Shown here one piece after another: positions 46,537 to 57,523 of a stretch of DNA of 64,000 nucleotides. The notes under the pieces were generated by a model. The model saw only the letters and a program-made list of their open reading frames with translations, searched no databases and was not told the origin of the DNA. Location: positions 372,001 through 436,000 of the forward strand of contig JAGVVL010000002.1 in NCBI GenBank assembly GCA_018287875.1, given 5' to 3'. The position numbers and the translations under genes are program-made. The first letter of the stretch is position 1. Each line of letters begins with the position of its first letter. Source of the stretch: Nigrospora sphaerica (Eukaryota; Ascomycota; Sordariomycetes; Amphisphaeriales; Apiosporaceae).

Positions 46537-48318
46537 ATGACTCGCCTCATCCATCTCCTGATCTGGGCCACTTTGGCTTGTTTGGCCTGCTCTAAAAGTT
46601 ACAAAAAATGTAAACTTTTGAAGGCAGACAATGGATGGATGAAAAAGAGCACTTGGAAGAAGAAGAAGATTTGGGGAATTGACCACAGGGACCGCTTCAA
46701 ACCTGCACCCCCGGGTCAACCGCGAGCTGTCCCATCAGTTGCTTCCGAAAAATCCAGCCCCATACAGGTATGCTCTGACGATCTATGCCGAGATTGCGTC
46801 ACCCTGCCCGATATCCAGCGGGAGAGCGAAACCCTTTGGCCCTCATGTTCCGTCCACAGCGTCATGGACATCGTGGGCAATACCACGGGTTTTGGCGAAG
46901 TTATTTCTGGGTGAGGATAAAAACGCTGCGATGGCGCGTTCTTTCACCACTTCCAGACCGAAACACTAATTTTCCTCTCCGCGGCAGTGACAAGCGAGCA
47001 TATTTCAAAATCCCGGTTTCTGAGCCCGGATGCCGCGTCGTCATTCGAAGACCCGTCCCCGGTGTAGCTGTGCAGAATTGCGGCGTGATTACGGCCGTCT
47101 TTAAGAATCCAACCTGCGTCCCACAGCCACGGGGTCGGGACGAGTTCATGGTGCAAAAGTGTTGTGGGGGTGATTGCCTCGGCACCGGCCCCAAAGGCGA
47201 CGTGCGGACGAACGACCACGACGCGCCGACGGACGACCATGACTTGCCCACGGTCGACGACGACGGGCCGACGGACGGCGACGACGTATCGACGGACGGC
47301 AAGTTCGTGCCGATGGACGGCGACGACGTGGGGCCGGATGAAGACGACGACGACGACGACGACGACACCGAGGCCGACGACGTGGGGGCGGACGACGACG
47401 CCGAGGCCGACGACGACGACGATGACAAAGACGATGCCGACGAGCGGACCGACGACGACCCGCATAAGGTGCCTGAGGCCCGGCTAGAAGTGCGGGGGAA
47501 AAAGAAACAGAAGAAGACGTACTTTTACTGCGGACGCTCAGTCGCCGGGTGCGGCAAGAAAACCGAGTGCCCCCGCGACAATTACGCCCGCCCGGTTCGG
47601 GGTTTCCTAGCCGACCCGCACAACGCGCACGCCGTCTCGGCGCGGGAGGAAACGGACGAGAGGCTCGAGAAGGAGAACGAGGTAGGCATGATGTTTTACG
47701 ACTCCAAGTTCAACTTCGGCGACCTCGGGCTGGCCACCATGTCGCCCGAGCGGGACATGGAGCTGGAGGAGGAGGAAAAGAACAAGCGACGCCGGATTTT
47801 CGAAGCGTGCGCGGTCCAAAAGGAGAACTGGCTCACGTACAGTCGCTACACCAAGCTGGACGAGAGGACGCAGGTGGTGCACGGATGGACCGACGGGGGC
47901 CGGAACGGGGCGGTGAAATCCGTCACGACGGGCCGGGTCACGCCCTGGTCGACGACGCTGGCGTCGGGCAGGAACGCCATGTACTCGTTTCCGTTCCTCC
48001 GCCAGGTCTTCGAGGCCGTCATGCCTCACAACAGGGTCCTGTGCGGGGCCCACGACCAGAAGCCCGAGAACTTCAAGGTTCCCGCCAACAAGTCGGGCTA
48101 TCTCGGCTTCACCCCCATCATGGACTGTGTCGTCGGTAAGCCGCGCGTCCCCCCCCCCGGGACCCTCCCCACGCCTCCTCCTCTTTGCTAACCCGAACCC
48201 AGCTGGACACGCCTGCGGGAACTGGATGGGCGATCCGCAGCTACACGAGTTCTGCATCCCGCGACTGAACAGCCAGGGAGAAACCGAAGGGATTGCGGGC
48301 GTAATCTTGGCCAACTGA
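46537..48318 (+). CDS. secreted Cys-rich protein with Asp-rich linker, function unknown
   Basis: Three exons, 46537-46910, 46988-48135 and 48203-48318, with consistent phases; 545 residues. A signal peptide (TRLIHLLIWATLACLACS) is followed by a Lys-rich stretch, then a Cys-rich domain of about 110 residues (CSDDLCRDC, later KCCGGDC). Next comes an acidic region of about 85 residues made of imperfect Thr-Asp-Gly/Asp-Asp repeats and poly-Asp runs. After a KKKQKK patch is a second Cys-containing domain of about 260 residues with CGRSVAGCGKKTEC, GWTDGG and CGAHDQKPENF. I do not recognise either domain. The acidic block could bind calcium or keep the two domains apart. A role as an effector or wall protein is speculation. 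The exon 1/2 junction is supported by the continuous Cys-rich domain across it. Confidence 0.68.
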
Positions 48319-49638
48319 CGTGCCGGCCGGGGGTCGGGCGGTCCGCCCGCTATCTTGGGCGTGGCTTGTTCCTCTTTAGGAGATGGTTGACGATTTTTTG
48401 CGTCCGTCGTCTAAAGGGTGCTTGATACTATGACGGAAATAGATGCGGGGGTTACTGAGAGCAGCTATCGTGGGGATTGCTCTGGTGACCAATGGACAGG
48501 TTGCTTGACGCTGTTATTTCCTAAATGTATTTACCTTTGATTTCCTTATGGTCGCGAATCTATAAAAGAACGTGGTGGAAAAGCAATCTTCTTAGCCCTG
48601 TTCAAATCGGGTAATTGTTCACGTGCTTGGACTATCAAGTATGTAGACCGCAACGTAGCATCTGACCAATGGGGCTCTGGAATGGCAACCACGGTGTTTC
48701 CTCGGGGTTGTGGGCAAGAGATAGCAGGAGATCTGCTCCGAAATTCTGATTTCGGGGCAATCTTGGAAAGACTCCTGATGAAGGGCGAGTTAGCAGAAAG
48801 ACTGGGGAAAGGCGGAAGCGGCTGCGTCGATTCCCGGCATGCTGCGACATGGGGCTACAGCCTCTCCCTGGATTTCCCCGGCATGGAGGAGAGTGGGATG
48901 TTACAGTGATGCATCCAATCGGTGTACGTGCTCGGCCAGCGAGGGTCACAAAAGCACGACGTCTTCCGGTCGGACTCGCTCAGCCTGTCGGATCGGAGCG
49001 GGTGGCAGAAGCCGCCGGGGGTTCGTACGGACCATCCTTGCCACTCTCTCCAAGATGGGGTGAGGGGCTGGCCTCGGGGAGGCGGCGTCGCCGCCAGCTT
49101 GGCATCACGGATATCGAGCAGACGGTAGCAGGCCCGGGTGGCAGACGCGGCGGCACGCGATAGCTACGATAGGCCATTTCTCCACGGGCGTAATTGGGCC
49201 CTCGAGCGGCGAATTTATCGTCACAAGCAGCAGCAATCAACTTATTCTTTTTTCCCCCAACAGGCGTCCTACGTCCGTCCCCGCACGCTGGCTACGCTGC
49301 CGCTCTCCCCTGGCCCGCTGATCGGCACCGCCAACGTATGGCTTGTCCAGCATCAGGCGATTTCCGATACGTACGTGCCCCCCACTCCGTCGCGCCCTCT
49401 CTTCCGCTCAATGTGTCACAAGCGGCAAAGAGACCCCCCGCTTCTTCCCCGTGTCGTTGCGCCGCGTTAAGGAGGATGGCTGCCCACGGTAGGTCGGTAG
49501 GCTTCGCCCGATACACACCAGACCAAAAGACTACAACCGAACTCGTCTGGCCCCTGACCCGCCGGCCCGGCCCTTCGACCCCCCTTCCCCCTCCGCATTT
49601 GAGATTGGCAAAACTTTACCTTTCCTCGCCAAAAAACC
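48319..49638. other. no gene recognised
   Basis: No frame with motifs. The last few hundred bases should hold the promoter of the regulator. Confidence 0.45.
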
Positions 49639-50669
49639 ATGCCCCCAGCCTCGTCGTATCGCCCGCTGCTGCCGGCCATCAAGGCGCCGCCGCCGCCGCC
49701 GCAGGACGACAGCGAACCGTCCCCTACCCCGAAGCGCAAGAGAGAAATGGTCGCCGTCGCCTGCAACAATTGTCGCTCTAGCAAGATCGCCGTGAGCTTC
49801 CGTCTCTTCTGACCCATTATTATTGGGTTGCTTTGTTGTCTTCCCCAGCTCTTCGTGGGAGGGAATGTCCGTGTGTGTATGTGCCTGTATCTGCGTGTGT
49901 GTGTGTGAGTGTCTGAGTGTCTGGGTGTGTGGTTGTGAGTGACGAAGCTGGTAGTGCCATTTCCGCACTTTCTTCCTCACGAGAGCGAGGCCGCCTTTCC
50001 TCCCCTTCTCCCGCCTCTCTTGCAATTCGGAATTTTGACGGTTTCCGCGCCTCGCGACCCCCTCGACAGTGTGATGGCAAACGGCCCTTGTGCGGACAGT
50101 GCACGCGGCGACAGCGGGCGACCCCGCGCGCGTGCTGCTACCGCGACCGGCACGAGACGAACGCGGCACTGCGGCGGCGGGCCGAGGCGCTCCAGGCCGA
50201 GCTGACGGCCCGCGAGAAGACGCTGGACCTGCTCGTAAGCCTCCCCGTCGACGACGCCCTCCACTTGCTGTGCCGCCTCAGGTCCACGCGCCCGCCGCCC
50301 CGAAAGAACGACGACGGGCCCCCGCCGCCCCTCTCCTTGTCCCGCTCAGCCCTCCCCCTGCCGGACGACGTCGGCGCGCCGCCGGCAACCTGCCACGAGG
50401 GCCACGACGACAGCCCCGACCATGACGGTACCGAGAACTGCCGCGCGAACCCGATGCCGCCGGCCGACGACGCCACGCTCCCCCTGCCGACGACCTGCCC
50501 CGCCTTCGATAGCTCCCGGCCCTCGGGTCCCATCCCCGCGTTTGTCTTCCCGGCCCCGCTGCTGGATCCCGGCGAGTACCTCTATCCGTACGAAGACGGC
50601 CTCTCTACCCCGGTGAGGCTGCCGACGACGCCGACGGCCGAGTCGGATATGCAGTGGAGACAACTGTAA
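49639..50669 (+). CDS. Zn2Cys6 (Zn(II)2Cys6) transcription regulator
   Basis: Exons 49639-49791 and 50070-50669 over a 278-nt intron give 250 residues. The intron splits the zinc cluster. Exon 1 supplies CNNCRSSKIA and exon 2 CDGKRPLCGQC, giving the Cys-x2-Cys-x6-Cys-x6-Cys-x2-Cys pattern; the sixth Cys is in RACCY. A basic KRKRE precedes the cluster. After it a Leu-containing helix (ALQAELTAREKTLDLLVSLP) may be the dimerisation coiled coil, then a Pro/Asp-rich tail. There is no fungal middle-homology domain, so this is a short regulator. It is at the edge of the putative biosynthetic cluster and may be its pathway-specific activator, but that is inferred from position only. Confidence 0.85.
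49865..49935 (+). repeat. TG-rich microsatellite in the regulator's intron
   Basis: A run of GT/TG dinucleotides broken by single changes, lying inside the 278-nt intron near its 5' end. Confidence 0.75.
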
Positions 50670-51595
50670 AGTAACGGGGGGGCGCGGCGGGGGAAGGAAG
50701 ACGCTCGTGCACGATGAGTACGTATCGGCTCATTGGCCTCTTTCCCCGCCTACTTGCCCTCGTTGAACTCCGCTAACGGCGGGGATGGTGCTGGTTTGAA
50801 CAGGGGACATTATTCCATGGCCTTGGGGGTGCGGGCGGGCGCGGGGACCGATGTCATGACGTGCAGGCGCGAAAGGGCCGCGGCCCAAGCCCAGGTGGGG
50901 ACCAGGCTTGGTGGTAAACTGCTCCGTTTGCTTCTCTTGATCAAGGGCGGCTTGACATCCCTGGGGTGGGAAGAATAAACAGCTCTCATGTGGGAGCACT
51001 CAACATGGGAGCCCGCTGGTTAAGTTGGCCTCGGGGCACGGGTATCAGAGGGTGACGCACCCAGGGGTTTTGAGCTTCGCTTTTTCTTCTTTCATCATTG
51101 CAAAATGGGCCCCATCCCAGTTGGATGCAAGGGAAATGTAAATAAAATACCCCTCATTGCAACCTCGTACGAAACCATGAATCATAACTCAAGCAAGCAA
51201 CACGTTGACGGCTCGGGGCGGCGGCACAGCCTTCCATCTGCTTTGGCAACTCTGCCACATTGGTATGAATCCTGAAGGCAAACCGGGAAACTCTTTCAGT
51301 GGTTTCGAGGGAGTACGGCTGATACAAAGGCGTCAATTTATTATGCGGCGAGAATGGTGGTCTTGGGGTCTCGAAGTCATGACATAGCATTGACGTCGAG
51401 TGGATCTACCAGACGGGGGCTTTATTAGTGCTGGTTAGCCCCTCCGTGGTAACTAAGTACTCTGTGCAGCAGCGTGAACGCAGCGAGCGCAGGTAGAAAG
51501 GCCCACTACGGCCTTTTTTTTTTTTTTTTTTGTGCTAGATCAATAACAGAGACGGACCTTCTTGTAACCCATAGAGTGCTCTTACGCCCGCCGAC
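50670..51595. other. no gene recognised; includes a poly-T run
   Basis: Intergenic between the regulator and the convergent P450. A run of about 20 T lies at about 51512-51531 and may mark the 3' end region of the P450 transcript on the minus strand (poly-A when read that way). Confidence 0.5.
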
Positions 51596-53371
51596 TCACA
51601 TCGTTTCGGTCGGCGCCGGCGCCGGCGCGGCTTCCGCCGCCTTGTCGGCCGACTTGGGGGGCCAGGTGGTGCGCCGGCGCGCGCGGACGTACAGGTTGAG
51701 GGGGCGGACGACGAGGAACTCGGGGTCGTACTCGACGGGCTCGCGGCTGGCGTCGGCGAATTCGTAGCGGTAGACGAGGTGGGCGAGGGCGAGCTTGGCC
51801 TCGAGGGTGGCGAGGTTGTAGCCGATGCAGCCGCGCGGGCCGGCGGCGAAGGGGGTGAAGGCCATGCGGTGGCCGCGCGGGTCACGGCCGCCGAGCCAGC
51901 GGTCCGGGTCGAAGCGCTGCGCGTTGTCCCAGTAGGCCGGGTTCTTGTGCAGCGACGGGAAGGGCGGGATGACGACGGCGCCGGCCGGGAGCCGCCAGCC
52001 GCCCGGCACCACGACGTCGGCACGCGCGTTGCGCGCCGTCTGGAACGACGGGTTGTGCATCCGGTGCGTCTCCTTGACGAAGGCGTCGAGGAACGGCAGC
52101 CCCGTCAGCACGTCGTAGTCCCACGCCTCGGGCGGCCCGTGGTCCACGAGCTCCTGCAGGAGCCGCGCCTGGTGGCCCGGGTAGTGCGTCAGCGCGTACA
52201 CGAGCCACGAGAGCAGCGAGGCGCTCGTGACGAAGCCGGCGCCCACGAGCGCCACCGTGTTGGTCAGCCGGTACTCCTTGGGCAGCTTGGCGCCGCTGTC
52301 GTCGACGGCGCGCCGGAGGTAGTCGGCGATGCACGAGGCCTCGAGTGCGGCCTCGTGCAACGGCAGGTCGCCACCGTCGCCGCCGGGCGCCGCTTCGTCC
52401 ATGGCCTGTTCGATGAGGCCCCATGCGCGGGCCCGGACGTGGGCCAGCCGCCGGTGCGGCCCGAACGGCAGGAAGCGGTACCACGGCGGCTGCAGCGACG
52501 TCTGTTTCATCAGCTGCATGTACTCGCCCAGCAGCCGGATGATGTCGTGGGCCGGCGTGTCGACGGTGGCAAAGTGGCCGACGTCGAGCCCGAGCACGAC
52601 GCGGTAGATGATCTGCCCCGCCAGCTTGAACATGTACTGGTAGACGTTGAAGGCGCGGCCACCCGCGTCGAGCTCGTCGAAGACGCCGTACGACTCCTCG
52701 ACGGCGCGCTGCATGACCCCCTGGTAGCGCCGCACCGCGCGCGGCGCCAGCGCCGGCGGCACGAACTTGTGCGACAGCGCAAAGGCCGGCGACGCCGTGT
52801 CGCACATGAACAGCGCCGTCTGGTCGCGCATGAAGAAGAGCGGGTGGGCCGGCGCCGACGTAGCCTTGGTGAAGTAGGCGCTTTCGCTCATGACGGCCTC
52901 CGAAACGTGTGGGTCGTTGGTCAAGTAGATGGTCGTGCCCATGTTGACGGTCCGGACGACGCTGCCGTACCGCGCGAACAGCCGGTCGTGGTTCCCGAGG
53001 TGGTCGGGGTAGATCTCCAGGTGGTTGCCCACGAACGGTATTTCCCGGGGCCCGTACGGCGCCCGCACCCGCTGACCGCTGACCTTGATGCTGACCCCGA
53101 CCTTCTGCTGGAGCACCGACTCGGTCGAGGGCAGGTCGCGTGTGCCGTCCGCATCGTGAAAGGATATGGCTGCAGAGGAACGTCAGCGGCCGGCTCCTGG
53201 CAGACGGTCGTGGCGAAGCACGCGCAACTTACTCCTGGGATCGCTGACAGAGAATATACCAGCCAGGTCCCGCTTCAGATCCTTCAGATCCTCCGACCCG
53301 GACAGATCCAAGGTGATGTTCTCATCTGCTTCACTGCCAAGAAGGAAGAAGTGTTGGCGCCGCATGTTCAT
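51596..53371 (-). CDS. cytochrome P450 with soluble N-terminal extension
   Basis: Exons 53371-53233 and 53169-51596 over a 63-nt intron give 570 residues. P450 marks: ExxR in KETHR, PERF-like FDPDRW, and the haem loop FAAGPRGCIG with the Cys ligand. The I-helix reads GAGFVTSASLL, so the usual acidic residue before the Thr is Val. There is no N-terminal membrane anchor. Instead, the first ~75 residues (ENITLDLSGSEDLKDLKR, then ISFHDADGTRDLPSTES, then VGVSIKVSG) look like a small beta-grasp domain ahead of the usual PYGPREIPFVGN start of the catalytic domain. It shares a 575-bp divergent promoter region with the cytochrome b5 gene, which suggests co-expression and electron transfer between them. 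The substrate is probably the cluster's polyketide or terpenoid product. Confidence 0.9.
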
Positions 53372-53946
53372 ACGAGACCGGCCAGTTAGGCAGCAGAGAC
53401 AACCCGAGCGCCTTCCGATTGCTATTACTGATGATTTGAGGCCGTACAAGGTACACGCGAACAGTGGAATCGAGCTGGCATGGATGGCTGGCACGAATGG
53501 TGAACGGCCCCAGGGACGGGGTCGGGTTATGCACCTCACACATTACCAAGCAACTCACTATAGCTTCGCCGACTTGCCGTCTGCTTGCAAATACCAGCTT
53601 GGGAGTTTCCATTACCGCAATTCGACGATGGTCAAAAATCCCCGCATCCAGCACTGCACCTTTGCATCGTCGGCAATGGGTGAAACGACTTTCCTAATGT
53701 GGAAGTTTCCCAAACAGGAACAAAGACCCACAAAGCTCCATCTTGGATTCCCCGTACGGTCGGCCCATCAAGGGAGGAAATGACGGCCGATTAAGCAACA
53801 AATGTGGCATGGTATGGCATGGGAGCAATGCCAGTGTACGTTTCCTTAACAGTCCGAAATTCATCTCGTGGACAGAGAATCGACAGCCGCTGTCTTGGAG
53901 CCGTCTCTAACACGCCAACAGCTCCGCCATCGATTGAAGCGCAGCC
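53372..53946. promoter_or_regulatory. divergent intergenic region between P450 and cytochrome b5
   Basis: 575 bp between two start codons facing away from each other. No coding frame is supported. It is the expected shared control region, but I did not recognise a regulator site. Confidence 0.5.
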
Positions 53947-54635
53947 ATGGCTGAGTACACAGCAAAAGAGGTCGCCCAGCACAATGTTCCCGGCAACTAC
54001 TGGATCATTCTGCACGGAAAAGGTGCCCCTTCGGCGCGCCCGCCGAGCGCCCGCTGAACTCGGACTGACCTGTGTCTTCGTCCAGTGTACGACGTGTCTT
54101 CCTACCTCGACGACCACCCGGGCGGCAAAGACGTGCTTAAGGAGGTGGCGGGTACCGACGCGAGCTCCGACTTCGACTTCACTGGCCACTCGGAGGACGC
54201 GAAAAGGGCCCTCGGTGGCTTTCTGGTCGGTTCGCTGGCCGGTCACACCGCGGTAAGCCGGGTTGACAAGGAGAAGGGGGACTGTCTCTGCAGGGAGCGC
54301 TCAACTAACACGTGGCTGTCTGCATGAAGAAGAAGGAGAGGACGGCGCTTAGGGTCATCTCGCCTTTGGGCACGAGAACGAAGTTCGGCAGCCGCATTCG
54401 TCTCCCTAACGTCCTCGCGAGGCTCAAAACATATCTCTGCCTCGTGGGCGCCGCCGCCGCTCTCGCGATGGGATCGAGATTCTGGGAGATCCCATCAATC
54501 GGTACTTCCGGATTCCATGCGGGTGTCTTGACCACTCTCGCCGCCGTTGCATCAGTGGGGTGGTGGTGCTTTGTCTGGCTCAGAAGAGCATTGTTCCCTG
54601 TTCATGAAGTGTTCGAATACCCGCCATACTACTAG
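53947..54635 (+). CDS. membrane-anchored cytochrome b5
   Basis: Exons 53947-54022, 54086-54252 and 54330-54635, with introns of 63 and 77 nt (branch sites CTGAC and CTAAC), give 182 residues. The haem domain covers about residues 1-80, starting EYTAKEVAQHN; the two ligand His are in DDHPGG and FTGHSEDA. A basic linker (KKKERT) leads to two hydrophobic segments (KTYLCLVGAAAALAMG and VLTTLAAVASVGWWCFVWL) that anchor it, probably in the ER, with a short tail ending in Tyr-Tyr. It should pass electrons to a P450 or desaturase. Its location beside the divergent P450 suggests a dedicated redox partner. Confidence 0.92.
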
Positions 54636-55046
54636 GCACAACGCGTACATACTAGAAATAGCGGAGCTATTGTTTCAAGATTGATGAAAGCTCTCTTTTC
54701 TTCTGGACCCCGTAGGATACGCCGTCGAAAGGCGGAGAGGCGGGGTTTGGGCGTGGCTACATGGACAACTACCTGTTTTGGAACACAGATGCCGTGGACT
54801 AACTAGATTCAGGAGCCACCCATATCAGGAAAGAAGCTGGAGCACTCCGTACCCGGAGCCAACGGCCATCAAACCCCTGTATAAGTATATTCGGATACCT
54901 TATGTCAGGCGTCGAAAGTATATCAGGGCGCTTATCAGAACCCACCCGACTATTTAGATGCTCTGTCCCTGCAACAACAGCTCGTCTTTCTGGAGGGTCC
55001 TGTCACAACCACTGCAGCCCCCTCCCCCCCTCCTTAGCGGGCGACC
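54636..55046. other. short intergenic region, no gene seen
   Basis: Spacer between cytochrome b5 and the membrane protein; no supported frame. Confidence 0.5.
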
Positions 55047-56249
55047 ATGAGCGGACCGCTACATACGTATTTTCTGGGCCTTACGGCGGTTGGCTTCGAC
55101 GCGCTCTGGGGTACCATGGTGCGGAACGGGACGGCGCAGGCCATCGGGCAGGCCAAGGCGACGGGGACGCTGCCCAGCGGCGACGGCGTCTTGCGCCGCG
55201 TATACACGGGGCTGCCCGCCGTCGACCGCTTCCTCCTCTCGCCCGTCATCTTCTATGATGCACTCATGGGCACGCGCAGCGGCCTCCCCGTCTACCGTCC
55301 TCTTCTCGTCGCCCTCTTCGACTCTATGCAGTCCGCCTCCTTCACCATGCTCGTCTCTGGCCTGCGGCATGGCGTTAGTAGCAGCCGGCACCCTCTGTGG
55401 CCTTTCTTGTGCGTAAAATCCCGCCCTCCGGTAGCCACCGCTGAGTCTCTGCGCTGACGGCTTTCGGCGCTTAGAGAGTCCACGTTCTGGGGCGCGTTTA
55501 ACCAGAGCCATGGGGCCGCCTTCGTCTACCCCGTGTACTTCTTCACGCACCTCGAGCAAATCACCCGACCGGCGCGGCCCGACGGGCTGGACCTGCTCGA
55601 CGAGGCCGACGCCGAGGCCCTCGTGTGCACCAGTGTGCTCGCCGCCGTCCTGCCGGCCTGGCTGCTGCTCCCTAGCGTCTTGCCGTGCTCGGTAGACACG
55701 CGCCAGTGGCTGATTGCCTCGTACCGGGCGATGCCGGCGGTGCTGGCGGCGGCCCCGCCGCTGCTGGCGCGGCTCCTCCGCGCTGTCCGGGGCGGCGGCG
55801 GCAGCCACCGCCCCATGTCGGCCTCGCGGACCCGGGGGCTCGTCAAACGCGCACTGGTGCTCTCGGGCGCTTCCGCCGCCCTGGCCCACCTCTACGCCGT
55901 GGCCTGCGGCCTCGCGGCGACGACGGGCGGCCTTGCGGCAATCTTCTGGCCCGGCGCCACCCGGGTTCCGCCCGCCGGCGACGCTGCCGTCATTTCTCAA
56001 GGCTGTCACCTCTTCCTGCAGAACGACTGGTGGGTCATCGCGGCAGCCGTCGTGCCCTACGCCTCGGCCGCCCTCGGGGCCCATTGTGCGGCCAAAGACA
56101 GCCGAGGCGCGCACGGCGGGGATTCGATGTACGCGCGGGTGGAGACTTGGGTGGCCGGGCTCAGCGGGAAATGGGTGACGCTGGCGGGGCTGACGCTGCT
56201 GTTCTCGCCTGGGGCGGTGCTGGCTTGGTCTTTGGCGGTGACGGTGTAA
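55047..56249 (+). CDS. polytopic membrane protein resembling fungal membrane terpene cyclases (PaxA/AscI type)
   Basis: Exons 55047-55408 and 55475-56249 over a 66-nt intron (GTGCGT donor, CTGAC branch) give 378 residues. Seven or eight hydrophobic segments are visible. Notable motifs are FDALWGTMVRNG and VYTGLPAVDRFLL in the first third, and FWGAFNQSHGAAFVYPVYFF at the start of exon 2. Proteins with this pattern are widespread in ascomycete secondary-metabolite clusters. Members related to AscI/AscF and PaxA have been linked to terpenoid pathways, some as membrane cyclases. That assignment is from memory of motifs, not a search. Here it may cyclise or otherwise process a prenylated or polyketide substrate; a transporter-like role cannot be excluded. 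No prenyltransferase is visible in the window. Confidence 0.6.
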
Positions 56250-56641
56250 GTGATGCAGGTGGTTTTCTTGGTATCATCAACATTGCTCCTTGTGTGTATA
56301 CATCTACGTTGTGTTCAATACAGAATTCAAGTACAGTATACACCTTTGAAGCGATTGATAACCTGTCAACGGATGTATTCAACACGAGTGCCCCGGGTCA
56401 TGTTAAACTGTGGTACTCAAACTTGGCATAATTATGTCGCGGTCAGGAGGTCTCCCCGTTCGATTCCAAAGTCACAGCTCACATATATGCAGCCCATCAC
56501 AGCGTGTTCGGCTATCTATGGAAACTTGCTAACTAAAACCTCTTGGGATATCATATCCTTAACTCAGGGACAACTACCTGCAAAATCAAAGCAAACACCT
56601 TTCAGCAACCGAAAACCCAGAATAGCGGTAGAATGGATGCA
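56250..56641. other. short intergenic region, no gene seen
   Basis: AT-rich 3' flank shared by two convergent genes. Confidence 0.5.
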
Positions 56642-57523
56642 TCAGAACTTCCCCAGGGCTCGGTGAAGGGCGCGGCGACGGCATCCCTCGGACATGGCCC
56701 AATCAATGGCAGCAGCCACGGCCCTGACATCCGGGCCCTTCGCCGGGACACTGTGGCCACCGGCGTGCTGAAGCGCACGGACGGCCGACGATTCGCACAG
56801 GCCCTGCACAAGCCGCGACTGCTCGATCATGGCGGGCAGGTCGGCCTTGCCGGTGACGTGGACGGTAGGGACGCGCAGGCGAACGGGGGTCAGGGACGGG
56901 TGCAGCGGGCGAGGCACCTGGAGGGGGTCGGCGCCGGCGCGGAAGAAGGCGAGGTCGTCGTCGGGGGCGACGGCGCCGATCTGGCGCGCCACGGTGAAGG
57001 TGAGGGCCAGGTACTCGGAGACGATGCGGCCCTTGGGCGGCAGGGCGGCCCAGTCGGCGTCGCCGGGGAAGGCGTCAAGGGCGGCGGCGCCGACGAGGCC
57101 GGCCACGATGGACGCGTAGCAGCCGGCGTCGGCCGAGAAGGCGGCCACGGAGGAGAAGAGCACGGCAAAGTCGAAGGGCGGCGCCGCCTCGGGCTCCCGC
57201 TGCTGCCGGTCCAGCATGTACGCGGCGGCCATGGACGCGCCCTGGCTGAAGCCGACGACGCCGTCGAACGGCCCATGTTCGTGCACGAACTCTTCGAGGT
57301 CGTCAAGCGCGTCCCGCACATCGGACGGCGCATACCCTGACGTGTACGAGTAGAAAGGGCCCGGGTAATAGGCGGCCATGCCCGGGCCGCGCCCCCGCTC
57401 GAACGGGCCGTCGAGAAAGACGAACTCGAACCGCGGGCCCAGTTCTCTCATGAGAGGGCCGAGCTGGTCCCTCATGATGGAGCCCGAGGACCCTACGCCG
57501 TGCAGGGCTAGTATTTTCTTCAT
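56642..57523 (-). CDS. FSH1-type serine hydrolase (LovG-like thioesterase candidate)
   Basis: A single exon of 293 residues. The FSH1 fold is shown by KKILALHGVGSSG at the N-terminus, FVFLDGPFERGRGPG, the nucleophile motif VGFSQGASMAAAY, and the catalytic His in HAGGHSVP near the C-terminus. The acidic member is likely in the VTGKAD strand region. Hydrolases of this family beside highly reducing PKSs, such as LovG in lovastatin biosynthesis, release the finished chain from the ACP, since those PKSs lack their own thioesterase. The gene is divergent from the PKS with about 950 bp between starts, in keeping with that role. Confidence 0.9.
   Translation of the reverse strand: MKKILALHGVGSSGSIMRDQLGPLMRELGPRFEFVFLDGPFERGRGPGMAAYYPGPFYSYTSGYAPSDVRDALDDLEEFVHEHGPFDGVVGFSQGASMAAAYMLDRQQREPEAAPPFDFAVLFSSVAAFSADAGCYASIVAGLVGAAALDAFPGDADWAALPPKGRIVSEYLALTFTVARQIGAVAPDDDLAFFRAGADPLQVPRPLHPSLTPVRLRVPTVHVTGKADLPAMIEQSRLVQGLCESSAVRALQHAGGHSVPAKGPDVRAVAAAIDWAMSEGCRRRALHRALGKF

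Noticed and set aside
51779..53389. 536-codon open frame on the plus strand
   Set aside because: Antisense shadow of the P450; composition is Val/Arg/Gly-biased and there are no motifs.
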